DNA of 64,000 nucleotides from Mesorhizobium sp. NZP2298 (GCF_013170825.1 NZ_CP033365.1:6212001-6276000); one strand, 5' to 3'. Shown: positions 11,212 to 23,031, counted from the first letter of the stretch. The notes: a model not told the origin generated them from the letters alone. Numbers and translations: made by a program.

Positions 11212-11736
11212 CTACGAAGCAGTCGCCTCGTTGGCGACGGCGCGCGTCGCGTTCTGGTGCGGGCGCAGCAGAAAATAGAATGCGGTGATGTGCGTGATCA
11301 TCAACAGCGGGACGTAGATGACCGGGATCGCATAGGTGGCGCCAAACAATCCTGCATGGGCAGGGAGGTCAGCCTGAATGGCTTGGTAATAATCGACGAT
11401 GAGGTCGACCATCCCGACGACATTGAAGGCGACGACGAACGGCCAGAAAAGCTGGCGTATCCGCACCGTGAGCAGCGCCAGCATAGCCAGCACCCCCGTT
11501 GCAAAGTCGCCGTAAGCGGCGAAGGTGGCAAAGCTGGCGGGCAGATCTGGGCTGACGACGCCCGGAAGGATAAAGACGAGCCCGAAGAAGCGGAAACTAT
11601 GCAGGGTGGCAATGGCGCGATGCGCCGCGACGCGGTCCATCGCGCTCAGCCAGGGCCAGATATACGCAGCGAAGCAAAGCAGCCACGCGACATAACCCAG
11701 AACGAGATGGGTCTGGAACAGCATTTCCGTTGGCAA
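11212..11736 (-). CDS. Small integral membrane protein, unknown function, likely TTG start
   Basis: I do not recognise the family. The protein has about five hydrophobic segments, among them LVLGYVAWLLCFAAYIW, FFGLVFILPGVV and YVPLLMITHITAFYFLL, and a short charged C-terminus. The start is decided by a full AGGAGG (11742-11747) lying five bases before an in-frame TTG at 11736. The nearest ATG (11724) would be 17 bases away. This gives 174 aa. It is divergent from a LysR regulator with a gap of about 100 bp, so it is a probable target of that regulator. Confidence 0.75.
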   Translation of the reverse strand: MPTEMLFQTHLVLGYVAWLLCFAAYIWPWLSAMDRVAAHRAIATLHSFRFFGLVFILPGVVSPDLPASFATFAAYGDFATGVLAMLALLTVRIRQLFWPFVVAFNVVGMVDLIVDYYQAIQADLPAHAGLFGATYAIPVIYVPLLMITHITAFYFLLRPHQNATRAVANEATAS

Positions 11737-11834
11737 TTTGGCCTCCTGTTGGCAGTTGGCGCGACCTTTCGGCTTCAGGAGAACATTTAAACCTGCTTCC
11801 ATCGTTGGACTATCCGCTGTAATCACAACAACCT

Positions 11835-12743
11835 ATGAAGCAGAACTACACAATCCGGCACGGTGCGCTGGAGGGTGTCGAGGTGTTCCTGGCTGTCGCC
11901 AGGCGCCGGAACTTCCGCCGCGCCGCCGCCGATCTCGGCGTGACGCCGTCGGCCGTGAGCCAGGCGGTGCGCGCGCTGGAAGCGCGGCTTGGTGCGGTGC
12001 TGTTTGTCCGCACGACACGAAGCGTCGGCCTGACCGAGGCCGGTGAGCGGTTCCTCGACCGTGCCGGCCCTGCCTTCGGGGAGATCGTCGCGGCCGGCGA
12101 GGCGGCGCGTGATGTCGGCCAACGGCCAACCGGACTGCTGCGCCTGTCCGTTCCGCGCGCCGTCGTGCCGTTGATCCTGGAGCCGATGATCGCCTCGTTC
12201 TGCCGGGCCTATCCGGAGATCGAACTGGAGATCGCCGCGAGCGACGAGATGGTCGATCTGGCGACCGGCGGATTCGATGCCGGCATCCGCCTCGGCCAGT
12301 TCATCGCACCGGACATGATCGCGGTGCGGCTCGCTCCGGCGTTCTCGTTCGTGGTTGTCGGCAGCCCCGACTATCTCGAGCGCCGCGGCCGCCCCGAGCG
12401 CGTCGACGACCTTCGCCACCACGCCTGCCTGCGCTTGCGCCGCTCGAACGGCACCATCGCGCCCTGGTCCTTCGTCGACGGCAACGGAACGATCGAGGCG
12501 GCAGTCTCAGGCCCGCTGATCGCGCATGACTATCCGACGTTGCTGGGGGCCGCGATGCAAGGCGTAGGGCTGGCGCAAATCCCTCGACCGGTCGCCGAAG
12601 CTCAGATTGCCCAAGGAAAGCTCGAGCCCGTGCTGGACACCATCGCCGCGACGACGCCAGGCGTCTTCCTCTATCATCCCGGCAAGCGCCAGATCCTGCC
12701 GAAGCTGCGCGCCTTCATCGATCACCTCAAATCCGCGGTCTGA
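11835..12743 (+). CDS. LysR-family transcriptional regulator
   Basis: This is a 302-aa LysR protein. The winged helix covers about residues 14-72, with RNFRRAAADLGVTPSAVSQAV as the recognition region. The effector domain has the RLSVPRA entry strand and the later HACLRLRRSNG region typical of the LysR group that controls oxidoreductase and efflux genes. It is divergent from the small membrane protein at 11.2 kb, which it probably regulates. The effector is unknown. Confidence 0.88.
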   Translation: MKQNYTIRHGALEGVEVFLAVARRRNFRRAAADLGVTPSAVSQAVRALEARLGAVLFVRTTRSVGLTEAGERFLDRAGPAFGEIVAAGEAARDVGQRPTGLLRLSVPRAVVPLILEPMIASFCRAYPEIELEIAASDEMVDLATGGFDAGIRLGQFIAPDMIAVRLAPAFSFVVVGSPDYLERRGRPERVDDLRHHACLRLRRSNGTIAPWSFVDGNGTIEAAVSGPLIAHDYPTLLGAAMQGVGLAQIPRPVAEAQIAQGKLEPVLDTIAATTPGVFLYHPGKRQILPKLRAFIDHLKSAV

Positions 12744-12791
12744 GATAGCGAAGGATGCCGGAACCTTGGCGTGTCGCTTGCACCACAGCTT

Positions 12792-13895
12792 TCACGGTAT
12801 AAATATCAGAAATACATAAGTAAAAAATGCCACAAGATGGACCATTCCGGTCAGGAACGTCGTTCTTTCAGTGCTGAAGCTTACATTGCATATGAAAAGC
12901 GCCAGGACCAAAAGGACCGCATCGGCAGCCGGCAGCCCCAGGGTCAGTCCTCTCCCCGTCAGCAGGCTGGCGGCTGCGACTCCCGGTATGGTCAGGCCGA
13001 TCGTGGCGCAAGCCGAACCCATCGCGACATTCAAGCCGCGCTGCAGTTCGTTGTTGAGGGAAGCGCGCACCGCCGAAATGGCCTCCGGCATCAACACCAG
13101 CCCCGCGATCATTGCCCCCACAATGCTGTCAGCCTGGGTCACCTGATAGGCAACGAGCGTATCTTCGACGCTTGCCGCGACCTGCTCGGCGAGCATGACA
13201 ATTCCGATCAGCCCGGCCACCAACAGAAGAGCGCTGGCAGAGATGCTCTCGTGAGGGGCAGCGCGCACCGAAACGTCGTGTGGTTGTCCCTGGATAAAGT
13301 CTTCCCGGTGCCGGACGGTCTGCGCGAACACGAAGCTTGCATAGAGCAGCACCGAGAGGACGCTGACGAAACCAAGTTGGGCTGCCGAAAACGTGCCGGG
13401 ATCCGTGGTCTGGGTGTAGGTCGGCAGAATAAGCGTCATGACGGTCAGCGCGATCAGAACCGCCAGATAGGCACTGGTCCCTTGCCGCACGATGGCCTGC
13501 TTGCGATGACGCCAGCCGCCAAGCGCGAGACACACGCCGACAACGCCGGTGGATGTGATCATCACCGTGGAGAAGACGGACTCCCGTGCCAGCGTCGGGT
13601 TGTTCTCTCCGTGTAGCATCATGGAAACAATGATCGACACTTCGATTGCCGTGACGGCAAACGTCAGCACCAGCGTGCCGTACGGCTCCCCTACCCGCCG
13701 AGCCACCGCCTCGGCGTGGTCGAGCACCACGAAAATGGTGACGAACATGATCGCACTCGACAGCGCACCAACAAGGATCCTGGCGTTCAGCGAACCCTGG
13801 TCCACCGACAGCCCGCTGGCTCTGACCGCGACAGCCATCGCCAGCGCAGCGAGGGGCATCGCGTAGGAAATCGCCGATCGTCCGAAACCAGTCAT
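12792..13895 (-). CDS. ChaA-type cation/proton antiporter (CaCA superfamily)
   Basis: This is a 367-aa polytopic membrane protein with about ten or eleven helices in two homologous halves. Each half carries a helix with a conserved acidic residue: GEPYGTLVLTFAVTAIEVSI in the first and IVGAMIAGLVLMPEAISA in the second. These correspond to the alpha repeats of calcium/sodium:proton exchangers and fit the ChaA family. The role is probably export of Ca2+ or Na+/K+ in exchange for protons. It is monocistronic and convergent with the LysR gene. Confidence 0.82.
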   Translation of the reverse strand: MTGFGRSAISYAMPLAALAMAVAVRASGLSVDQGSLNARILVGALSSAIMFVTIFVVLDHAEAVARRVGEPYGTLVLTFAVTAIEVSIIVSMMLHGENNPTLARESVFSTVMITSTGVVGVCLALGGWRHRKQAIVRQGTSAYLAVLIALTVMTLILPTYTQTTDPGTFSAAQLGFVSVLSVLLYASFVFAQTVRHREDFIQGQPHDVSVRAAPHESISASALLLVAGLIGIVMLAEQVAASVEDTLVAYQVTQADSIVGAMIAGLVLMPEAISAVRASLNNELQRGLNVAMGSACATIGLTIPGVAAASLLTGRGLTLGLPAADAVLLVLALFICNVSFSTERTTFLTGMVHLVAFFTYVFLIFIP

Positions 13896-14094
13896 TCAAG
13901 CCCCCATGTGTTCTGCGAACCTTTGCGGAAAGCCTGTGGGGAGCGCCTCAGCCAATGTCATCGCAAGGCCGGCAAGCCCATCACCCGGCGTTCGACTCCA
14001 GCAAACGACACCGACCCGCGGCTCCTGAAGATGCCGCAAGGTCGCGCGACGTCGGCATTATTGAGCGCAACGACAAAATCGAGGCGTCCACCCC

Positions 14095-15867
<1,773 letters not shown>

Positions 15868-15968
15868 CGCTGTCTCCTCCCAGACCGCATCGAGCCTATC
15901 AGCCTGCCGGGACGGTGGAAATCCCGCCGATGGTACTGGAGTTCTGTTCCATGGAGGGGGAGTGATCG

Positions 15969-16667
15969 TTACACGACCGCCGCCGCCATCTTCGTGACGA
16001 TGTCGCGCAAGATGGCTTCATCGCCTGAGGCACGCGCCTTCTTCGATGCGACCAGACAAGCCTGCGACTTCAACACGACGCCGTCACCCAGCACCTTGAG
16101 GTGGTTGGCCCGCAGCGTCGAACCGGTCGTGGTGATGTCAACGATGACATCGGCAAGTCCCGCCGCCGGCGCGCCCTCGGTGGCACCCAGGCTTTCGACG
16201 ATGCGATAGACCTGGATGCCGTGCTTCTGCGAGAAGAATTGCTGTGTCAGCCGCCAGTATTTGGTGGCAATCCTCAGCCGCCTGCCATGGCGCTGGCGGA
16301 AATCGGCGGCGACGTCGTCGAGGTCGGCCATGGTGTCGACATCGAGCCAGATCTCGGGCACGGCCACCACGACGTCGGCATGGCCGAAGCCGAGACGGGC
16401 GGCGATTTCCGCACGCGCCTCCCAGTCGGCCAGGTTTTCCCGCACCAGATCCTCGCCGGTGATGCCGAGATCGACCGCACCCTGGCCGATCTCGCCCGAT
16501 ATTTCGGACGCCGACAGGAAGACGACCTCGACATTGTCCAGGCCTTCGACACGGGCATGATATTTGCGCTCGTCGCCAGGCAGGCTGATGGCGAGGCCGG
16601 CCTTGGCCAGTACGTCCAGCGCCTGCTCTTTCAGCCGGCCCTTCGAGGGAATGGCCAGCGTGATCAT
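15969..16667 (-). CDS. hisG: ATP phosphoribosyltransferase catalytic subunit, short form
   Basis: This enzyme catalyses the first step of histidine biosynthesis, condensing ATP with PRPP. The protein is 232 aa, the short HisG form that needs HisZ, and hisZ is directly upstream with a four-base ATGA overlap. The start [12 protein letters not shown] is the family N-terminus, so I use the ATG at 16667 rather than the longer frame. The PRPP-binding loop is [14 protein letters not shown] near residue 165. There is no C-terminal regulatory domain, as expected for the short form, whose histidine feedback comes through HisZ. Confidence 0.95.
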   Translation of the reverse strand: MITLAIPSKGRLKEQALDVLAKAGLAISLPGDERKYHARVEGLDNVEVVFLSASEISGEIGQGAVDLGITGEDLVRENLADWEARAEIAARLGFGHADVVVAVPEIWLDVDTMADLDDVAADFRQRHGRRLRIATKYWRLTQQFFSQKHGIQVYRIVESLGATEGAPAAGLADVIVDITTTGSTLRANHLKVLGDGVVLKSQACLVASKKARASGDEAILRDIVTKMAAAVV

Positions 16668-17785
16668 GGTACCGTCTCCCGCAACGCCTCGATGCGGTCG
16701 AGCCAAACGGAAAAGCCGACGCCGGGGATGGCTGTCTTGGCGCCAAGCAATGTCAGCAACCGGTCGTAGCGGCCGCCGCCGGCCAAGGGACGCTCGCCGC
16801 CTTGCGCCGCGATTTCGAAAACCACACCAGTGTAGTAGTCGAGCGGACGGCCGAAGGCGGCGTCATAGCGGATGTTTCCTGCCGGCAAGCCATGGGCCTC
16901 GATCGCCCCGGCACGGGCGGCGAATTTCTCCAGCGCGGCCCCCAGAGAAAGCCCAGCACCGGCGGCGAAGGTCTCCAGCGCCTCAGCCGCGCCATCGAGC
17001 GGGACGTCGATCGCCAGAAAGCCTTTCAATGCCGCGAACGCCTCATTCGACAGCCGAACGCTGCGCAATTCGGCCTTCTCGATCAACCGCCGCGCAATGT
17101 CGGAGGGCGAGCGCCCGGCAGTTGCCGAAAGCCCAGCCTCTTCCATGCCGCCAGCGATGCGGGTCGAGAGACCTTCGAGATCGCCATCGAGGACAAGGGC
17201 GGCGACATCGCCAGAGAGCTGGCCGTTGCGCGGCGGGTTAGCGAGGTCGGCGAGTGCCGCCTGCAGCATTGGCGCCGAGCCGAAGGCACGGGCCAGCCGC
17301 ATGCGCCAGCCGCGCGGCAGGCCGAGTGCGGCCAGCACCGCTTCGAAGATGCCCTGGTCGCCGAGCGTGACCGTCAGCGGCTGGCCGGGCAGCACAAGCG
17401 ACAGCAGCGCATGCGCATCGGCCACGGAGCGGGCATCGGCTTGCGCCGTGTCGCGGTCGCCAAGATCCTCGATGCCGGCCTGGAAGAATTCATTGCCGCC
17501 TTCGCGGCGCTGGCGGAACACTTCCCCCAGATACGAATAGCGCCGCGGCGTGCCGGCCTGCGAGCTTATGTGGTCGAGACAGACCGGAATGGTGAACTCC
17601 GGCCGCAGGCACAAGGTCTGCCCTGTCTCGCTTTCGGTGAGGAAAATGCGGCGGCGCAGATCCTCGCCGGCCATGTCGAGGAACGGGTCCGCCGGCTGCA
17701 GGACGGCGACCTCGACCGCGTGCGTGTCGCGCGCGGCGAAGAGGCTGGTGATGTCGGCTGCGATGGCGGGGTAGCGCGAGGTCAC
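16664..17785 (-). CDS. hisZ: ATP phosphoribosyltransferase regulatory subunit HisZ
   Basis: HisZ is a catalytically dead histidyl-tRNA synthetase paralogue that binds HisG and gives it activity and histidine feedback. The 373-aa protein has class II synthetase traces: motif 2 [16 protein letters not shown] and the later [12 protein letters not shown] and GGGRYDRLL. There is no anticodon-binding domain. It starts at GTG (17785), 11 bases after the hisS stop, with AAGAG upstream. The order hisS-hisZ-hisG makes one operon that couples tRNA charging and histidine synthesis. Confidence 0.93.
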   Translation of the reverse strand: MTSRYPAIAADITSLFAARDTHAVEVAVLQPADPFLDMAGEDLRRRIFLTESETGQTLCLRPEFTIPVCLDHISSQAGTPRRYSYLGEVFRQRREGGNEFFQAGIEDLGDRDTAQADARSVADAHALLSLVLPGQPLTVTLGDQGIFEAVLAALGLPRGWRMRLARAFGSAPMLQAALADLANPPRNGQLSGDVAALVLDGDLEGLSTRIAGGMEEAGLSATAGRSPSDIARRLIEKAELRSVRLSNEAFAALKGFLAIDVPLDGAAEALETFAAGAGLSLGAALEKFAARAGAIEAHGLPAGNIRYDAAFGRPLDYYTGVVFEIAAQGGERPLAGGGRYDRLLTLLGAKTAIPGVGFSVWLDRIEALRETVP

Positions 17786-17796
17786 TGGCCGCGCTC

Positions 17797-19293
17797 TTAT
17801 TTCGCGCGATCGGCAGCCTGCGCCGCCAGGATCTTCTTCACCTCGGCGACCAGTTCACTTTCAGCCACCGTGACCTGCGCCGGGCGGGCGGCGCGCCATT
17901 CGGCGTTGTCGGTAATTTCGGCGGACATGCGCGCGCCTTCGATCAGATCCTTGATCTGCAGCTCGCCCTTGGCGCGCTCGTCGCCACCCTGGATGATTGC
18001 GACCGGGCAGCCGCGCCTGTCGGCATATTTGAGCTGCGCCTTCATGCCGGCGCCGCCGAGGTACATTTCGGAGCGGATGCCGGCGGCGCGCAATTCGCTC
18101 ACCATCTTCTGGTAGCGGCCGAGGCTCTCGGTATCCTTGTCCATGACCAGCACGACGACGGGCGCGATCACATCAGCGCTGTCGAGCTTGCCGAGGTTCT
18201 TCAGCGCCGTCATCAATCTGGAAACGCCAATGGAGAAACCCGTCGCCGGCACCGGTTCGCCACGGAAGCGCGAGACGAGACCGTCATAGCGGCCGCCACC
18301 ACCAACCGAGCCGAAGCGCACGATCTGGCCGTCCTCATTGGGAATTTCCGCCAGCAATTCAGCCTCGAAGACAGGGCCCGTATAATATTCGAGGCCGCGC
18401 ACGACGGAGCGATCCATGGCGATGCGGTCTTCGCCATATCCTGCCGCCCTGACCAAGGCTTCAATGGTCGAGAGTTCGCCGACGCCTTCCTGGTAGGTCG
18501 CGTTCGAATTGACCATGGAATCCTGGCCGACCTGTGCATTTCTCGCTGTTGCCTGAAGAACCGCCTCGGCTTGCCCGTTGTTCAAGCCGGCCCCCTTGGC
18601 GAAGTCGCCTTCGCCTTCCTTGCCGCCATCCCAGCGGCCGGGCCCAAGCAGGAGCTTCACCCCTTCCGGCCCGAGCTTGTCCAGCTTGTCGATCGCGCGC
18701 AGCACGGTCAGGCGGCGTCCGGCATTTTCATCGCCCCCGAGGCCGATTGCCTCCAGCACGCCATCGAGCACCTTGCGGTTGTTGACGCGGATGACATAGT
18801 CGCCGCGCTTGATGCCGAGCGCTTCCATCACGTCGGCCATCATCATCGCCATTTCGGCGTCGGCGGCGACGCCCGGCGTGCCGATCGTGTCGGCGTCGAA
18901 CTGCATGAACTGGCGGAAGCGGCCGGGGCCGGGCTTCTCGTTGCGGAACACCCAGCCGGAGCGGTAGCTGCGATAGGGTTTTGGCAGGCGTTCGTAATTC
19001 TCGGCGACGAAACGTGCCGTTGGCGCCGTCAGGTCATAGCGCAGCGACAACCACTGGTCGTCATCATCCTGGAAGGAGAACACGCCTTCATTCGGCCGGT
19101 CCTGGTCGGGCAGGAATTTTCCGAGCGCATCGGTGTATTCGATCAACGGCTGGTCGGCGGGCTCGAAGCCGTAGAGCTCATAGACCGAGCGGATCGTCGC
19201 CATCATCTTCTCGACGGCGCGAATGTCCTCGGCGCTGCGGTCGGCAAAACCGCGCGGCAGCCGCGCTTTCGTCTTTTCCGATTTATCGGCCAT
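17797..19293 (-). CDS. hisS: Histidyl-tRNA synthetase
   Basis: This class IIa synthetase, 498 aa, charges tRNA-His. Visible parts are motif 1 around [11 protein letters not shown], motif 2 in [20 protein letters not shown], the histidine motif [14 protein letters not shown], motif 3 in [11 protein letters not shown], and a C-terminal anticodon-binding domain from about residue 400. The ATG at 19293 (MADKSEK) is chosen over the upstream frame start. The motif 2 loop ([12 protein letters not shown]) differs from the enterobacterial RHERPQKGRYRQF type and looks like the divergent HisRS of alphaproteobacteria. It is first in the hisS-hisZ-hisG operon. Confidence 0.95.
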   Translation of the reverse strand: MADKSEKTKARLPRGFADRSAEDIRAVEKMMATIRSVYELYGFEPADQPLIEYTDALGKFLPDQDRPNEGVFSFQDDDDQWLSLRYDLTAPTARFVAENYERLPKPYRSYRSGWVFRNEKPGPGRFRQFMQFDADTIGTPGVAADAEMAMMMADVMEALGIKRGDYVIRVNNRKVLDGVLEAIGLGGDENAGRRLTVLRAIDKLDKLGPEGVKLLLGPGRWDGGKEGEGDFAKGAGLNNGQAEAVLQATARNAQVGQDSMVNSNATYQEGVGELSTIEALVRAAGYGEDRIAMDRSVVRGLEYYTGPVFEAELLAEIPNEDGQIVRFGSVGGGGRYDGLVSRFRGEPVPATGFSIGVSRLMTALKNLGKLDSADVIAPVVVLVMDKDTESLGRYQKMVSELRAAGIRSEMYLGGAGMKAQLKYADRRGCPVAIIQGGDERAKGELQIKDLIEGARMSAEITDNAEWRAARPAQVTVAESELVAEVKKILAAQAADRAK

Positions 19294-19544
19294 GAGATGT
19301 TTGCCCGGAGTTTCGTGGTGCTTGCAGGTCAACAATGTTGCGATCTTCGCAACGCGCGTGTCCTAACCGATGAAGCCCAGAGCGGCAAGGGTCGCCTCCT
19401 CGGGCATGCCCGGGTCAAGAGAAGACGGAAGCGAACTTGCGTGAAACAAAACGCGCTGAAAATGAAACAATCCCGCCATGAGCGCGGCATCGTACCGACA
19501 CAATCGGAACCGATACACCGCATCGACATGAAGGGGTTCGGAAC

Positions 19545-19796
19545 ATGACCAGCGCAGTGAAATTCCATGCCGATAGCGATGCTGGCGCGTTGCCGGCGCG
19601 GTTGCGCCCGGCGAGCATCCATGCACCGAAAGTGCTCGCCCAGGCTGCAGGCCCGTTCGATGTGCCGGTCGCCACCGACAACGGGACTTCCCTGCGCGAC
19701 GCATTGGTGACCGGGCTGCTGGTCATCTATCCGACGGTGGCCACGGTGGTGGCAATCGTTGCCGGACTTTTCCTGGCCAGCGCCAACGGCACCTGA
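19545..19796 (+). CDS. Small single-pass membrane protein, hypothetical
   Basis: This 83-aa protein is of unknown function. It has a soluble alanine/proline-rich N-terminal half and one strong transmembrane helix near residues 56-78 (ALVTGLLVIYPTVATVVAIVA). An AAGGGG site lies about seven bases before the ATG. Codon use matches the neighbours. It lies between divergent hisS and the secreted protein at 19.85 kb. Confidence 0.6.
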   Translation: MTSAVKFHADSDAGALPARLRPASIHAPKVLAQAAGPFDVPVATDNGTSLRDALVTGLLVIYPTVATVVAIVAGLFLASANGT

Positions 19797-19852
19797 ACCG
19801 CCCGCTTCGTCGGGAGCGATATCCAAGAATTTTCTTGATCGGGGGATTGAGC

Positions 19853-20242
19853 ATGCGATTGGGCTACGCATACGCGCTTGGCTGCGCACTTCTTCTTGGA
19901 ACGGCAGATCCTGCCAGCGCCGCGGGTTGCAAGCCCAGCGATGCCGCCCTTGCCGGCCACTACTACCTGCGCGGCGTCATGGAGGTTGGCTCCGAACTGC
20001 TGCTCAGGAAGGACGGCAGCTTCGAATTCATGCTCGCCTACGGTGCCAACGACCAGTACGGCAAGGGCTGCTGGGTGAAGAAGGGATCGACCGTCGAGGT
20101 CATTCCGGCTGGACGCAGTTCGGCATCGACGCATCACACACCCGACGACAGCGGCTTCAGCGGTCTGGTGCTGACCATTTCCGGCCGCAGCCTGGTGTGG
20201 GCCATCAACGGCAGCGGACACAAGGGACGGTTTGAGAGGTGA
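19853..20242 (+). CDS. Secreted hypothetical protein with signal peptide
   Basis: This 129-aa protein has a clear signal peptide (LGYAYALGCALLLGTADPASA, cleavage near residue 24). The mature part is small and beta-rich, with two cysteines (C26 and C73) that could form a disulfide in the periplasm. The ATG at 19853 is favoured by a GGGGGA site seven bases upstream. The frame also allows a TTG six codons earlier. I do not recognise a domain. It is convergent with tag with only three bases between stops. Confidence 0.75.
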   Translation: MRLGYAYALGCALLLGTADPASAAGCKPSDAALAGHYYLRGVMEVGSELLLRKDGSFEFMLAYGANDQYGKGCWVKKGSTVEVIPAGRSSASTHHTPDDSGFSGLVLTISGRSLVWAINGSGHKGRFER

Positions 20243-20245
20243 GCC

Positions 20246-20884
20246 TCATTTCGGCCGCTTGAAAGCCTTCCGTTCCTTCTCGACCTCCTTGCGGCAGATG
20301 CAGCCTTCGAGATGGTCGTTGACCAGGCCCATGGCTTGCATGAAGGCATAGACCGTGGTTGGGCCGACAAAGCTCCAGCCGCGCTTCTTCAATTCCTTCG
20401 AAATCCGCACCGAGACCGCCGTGGTCGGATTGGCGCGCAAATGGGCGAGATCGACAATTCTGGGCCGCTCCTCCTTGCCGGGTTCGAATTTCCAGAACCA
20501 GGCGGCGAGCGAACCGAACTCGTCCACCATCTCGCGGGCGCGCTTGGCGTTGTTGATGGTCGAGACGATCTTGCCACGATGGCGGATGATGCCGGCATTG
20601 CCGAGCAGGCGCTCGACATCCTTGTCGGTGAAGGCGGCGACCTTGTCGAAGTCGAAGCCGGCGAAGGCCTCGCGAAAATTCTCGCGCTTGCGCAATATGG
20701 TCAGCCATGAGAGGCCCGACTGGAAGCCTTCGAGGCAGATCTTTTCAAACAGCCTGCGGTCATCGGCCACCGGCCGGCCCCATTCATGGTCATGGTAGTG
20801 CAGATAATCGGGCAGGTTGCCGTGCCAGAAGCAGCGCGCGACACCGTCGGGACCGGCAAGCAGGCCGGTGCTTTCATTGCTCAT
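20246..20884 (-). CDS. tag: DNA-3-methyladenine glycosylase I
   Basis: This base-excision repair enzyme removes 3-methyladenine from DNA. The 212-aa protein has the Tag fold. The zinc-binding snap is visible: RCFWHG and YHDHEWG near the N-terminus, and NDHLEGCICR near the C-terminus. The conserved FEKICLEGFQSGLSWLTIL region carries the active-site glutamate. Length and all motifs are normal. It is monocistronic. Confidence 0.95.
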   Translation of the reverse strand: MSNESTGLLAGPDGVARCFWHGNLPDYLHYHDHEWGRPVADDRRLFEKICLEGFQSGLSWLTILRKRENFREAFAGFDFDKVAAFTDKDVERLLGNAGIIRHRGKIVSTINNAKRAREMVDEFGSLAAWFWKFEPGKEERPRIVDLAHLRANPTTAVSVRISKELKKRGWSFVGPTTVYAFMQAMGLVNDHLEGCICRKEVEKERKAFKRPK

Positions 20885-21098
20885 TGCGAAAAATCCATCC
20901 GTTAACGCGCTTCTGCGCCGCTTTTACCGTGGCTTTACCAGATTCCTGAACCGGGCGGTAACCACACCAAAAGGTTTACTGACAGAACCGCATTTTACGC
21001 ATTCCGATTCATGTTTCGGTTGCTGCTTGCGCGCCAATGATCGCTGAACCGGGCAGTGTTTCCACCCGGTTGTATCAGACGATCAAGGTGCGTTCCCG

Positions 21099-21839
21099 AT
21101 GAAGAGAGTTTTGTTTTCCGTGCTCGGCGCCGTGGCTGTATTTGCCGGCGTCACACCCTCGGCCGCTGGCGACCGCTATGCCGACAGGCCGCCGGTTATG
21201 GTGAGCCCCGATCTTTCCGCCCCCTGGGTGCTGCAGCTTGGCCGCGCGCCGGGCATCGTACGGCAGAACCGCCAGATCGTGCAGCAGCCACGCCTGCGCA
21301 CCGCGCAATCGGCACAGCCCGACCGGGTGCAGACGGCCGCCGTGCAGGCGCCGGCCAAGCGCATGGTGATGCGCCCACAGATCAACCCGATCTACCTGCC
21401 GCAGGAAGTCGCCTATGACGGCCCGCAGAAGCCGGGCACGATCGTCATCGATACGACGCAGAATTTCCTCTTCCTGGTCGAGAAGAACGGCAAGGCGCGG
21501 CGCTATGGCGTCGGCACCGGCAAGCCCGGCTTCGAATGGTCGGGCACGCACAAGATCACCAACAAGCGCGAGTGGCCGGACTGGCGTCCGCCGGCGGCAA
21601 TGATCAAGCGCGAGGCCGCCAAGGGCCGCTATCTGCCGACCTTCCTGGCCGGCGGCATCGAGAATCCGCTTGGCGCCCGTGCGCTCTATCTCGGCACGAC
21701 CGAGTACCGTATCCACGGCACCAACCAGCCGTGGACGATCGGCGGCGCGGTGTCGTCGGGCTGCATCCGCATGCGCAACGAGGACGTCGTCGATCTCTAT
21801 GAACGGGTCAATGTCGGAACCACGGTTGAGGTGATATAA
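21099..21839 (+). CDS. L,D-transpeptidase (YkuD/ErfK family), periplasmic
   Basis: This 246-aa exported enzyme cross-links peptidoglycan or anchors proteins to it. A signal peptide (VLFSVLGAVAVFAGVTPSAA) is followed by a low-complexity linker rich in Q, R and P (about residues 60-95) and then the YkuD domain from about residue 115. The catalytic motif is complete: HGTN with SSGCIRMRNEDV, cysteine near residue 223. The family uses the cysteine to attack L,D peptide bonds. It is followed by a strong terminator, so the gene is monocistronic. Confidence 0.93.
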   Translation: MKRVLFSVLGAVAVFAGVTPSAAGDRYADRPPVMVSPDLSAPWVLQLGRAPGIVRQNRQIVQQPRLRTAQSAQPDRVQTAAVQAPAKRMVMRPQINPIYLPQEVAYDGPQKPGTIVIDTTQNFLFLVEKNGKARRYGVGTGKPGFEWSGTHKITNKREWPDWRPPAAMIKREAAKGRYLPTFLAGGIENPLGARALYLGTTEYRIHGTNQPWTIGGAVSSGCIRMRNEDVVDLYERVNVGTTVEVI

Positions 21840-21934
21840 TAGCCTAAGCGAATCACTTGACCCGGACATACATCGTTTCCGGAAATTGGAAGGAATAACG
21901 GGGGACGGGCCGTATGGGGATGCGGTCGGTCGAG

Positions 21935-21970
21935 AAGGGCAGCGCGGGAGACCGCGCTGCCCTTTCTTTT
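21935..21970 (+). terminator. Rho-independent terminator after the L,D-transpeptidase
   Basis: A perfect 13-bp stem (21935-21947 with 21952-21964) with a GAGA tetraloop is followed by TTTCTTTT. It lies about 95 bases past the transpeptidase stop and 130 bases before the folD-like gene. Confidence 0.9.
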
Positions 21971-22100
21971 GATCGGCGTCCCGTACCTGCGACACGGCCC
22001 GCGTCGTTGCGTCGCGCAAAAGGCATGGCGGTTCGCTTTCGTGCTGCCATCTTCGATGTTCTTTTGCTATGTCGGCGCCAACGAAAGAAAGAGTTCAGCC

Positions 22101-23021
22101 ATGTCCCTGTCCGATGACAGCCGTTACCTCAAGGGCGGCCCGGTTGCCCAGCGCATCATTGCCGCCGTGCGCGAGGATGCGGCAATTGCCAAAGCAGAGG
22201 GTTTTCCGCCCAAGCTGATCTCGATCACCGTCGGCGATACGGATGCGGTTGACGTCTACGTGCGCAACCAGCGCGCCAAGGCTCAGCTCGCCTGCATCGA
22301 TTTCGAGGAACGGCGTTTTCCCGCCACCATCACCGCGGGTGAACTCGAAGCCGCCATCCACGGCCTGAACGCGGATCCACGCGTCACCGGCATCATCATC
22401 CAACGGCCGGTGCCCGCCCATATCCCGATCAGGACGCTGCAGGCAGCGGTGCATCCGCTGAAGGACGTCGAGGGCATGCACCCGGCCTCGATCGGCAACA
22501 TCGTCTACAATCAGCTCGATCTGGCGCCCTGCACAGCGGCCGCCTCGGTCGAACTGCTCAAGGAAACCGGCCTCGACCTCAAGGGGCTGGAAGTCGTCAT
22601 CGTCGGCCATTCGGAAATCGTCGGTAAACCGATCGCGTTCCTGCTGATGAGCGAAGGCGCGACGGTTACGGTCTGCCATCACATGACACGATCGGTCGCA
22701 GCACATGCGCGCCGTGCCGACGCGCTGTTCGTCGCGGTGGGCAAACCCCGGCTGATCAAGGCCGACATGGTGAAGCCGGGTGCGGCCGTCATCGATATCG
22801 GCATCAATTCCGAGATCGGACCGGATGGGACGAGCCACATCGTCGGCGACGTCGACACCGAAAGCGTGCGTGAAGTCGCCTCATGGATCACGCCGGTGCC
22901 GGGCGGCGTCGGTCCGATCACGGTCGCGATCCTGCTGCGCAACACGATGGTGGCGCTCAGCCGCCAGCGCGCGCTCTACGAGGCGACCTACGGCACGGCG
23001 GACAGGCTCGCGGCGGAATAA
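22101..23021 (+). CDS. FolD-like methylenetetrahydrofolate dehydrogenase/cyclohydrolase with altered active site
   Basis: This 306-aa protein has the two-domain FolD fold: a catalytic domain (about residues 1-140) and a Rossmann domain with GHSEIVGKP near residues 169-177. The usual Y-x-x-x-K of FolD is YVRNQ here, so the catalytic lysine is glutamine (Q57), counted without gaps from the conserved VGD eight residues before Y53. The KDVDG motif reads KDVEG (E124), and VQLPLP reads IIQRPVP. In the human enzyme the lysine is needed for cyclohydrolase, and its change to glutamine keeps dehydrogenase activity. A dehydrogenase-only or repurposed paralogue is thus likely. The ATG at 22101 is preferred over the long upstream frame. 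Confidence 0.85.
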   Translation: MSLSDDSRYLKGGPVAQRIIAAVREDAAIAKAEGFPPKLISITVGDTDAVDVYVRNQRAKAQLACIDFEERRFPATITAGELEAAIHGLNADPRVTGIIIQRPVPAHIPIRTLQAAVHPLKDVEGMHPASIGNIVYNQLDLAPCTAAASVELLKETGLDLKGLEVVIVGHSEIVGKPIAFLLMSEGATVTVCHHMTRSVAAHARRADALFVAVGKPRLIKADMVKPGAAVIDIGINSEIGPDGTSHIVGDVDTESVREVASWITPVPGGVGPITVAILLRNTMVALSRQRALYEATYGTADRLAAE

Positions 23022-23031
23022 GCGCCGGCCC

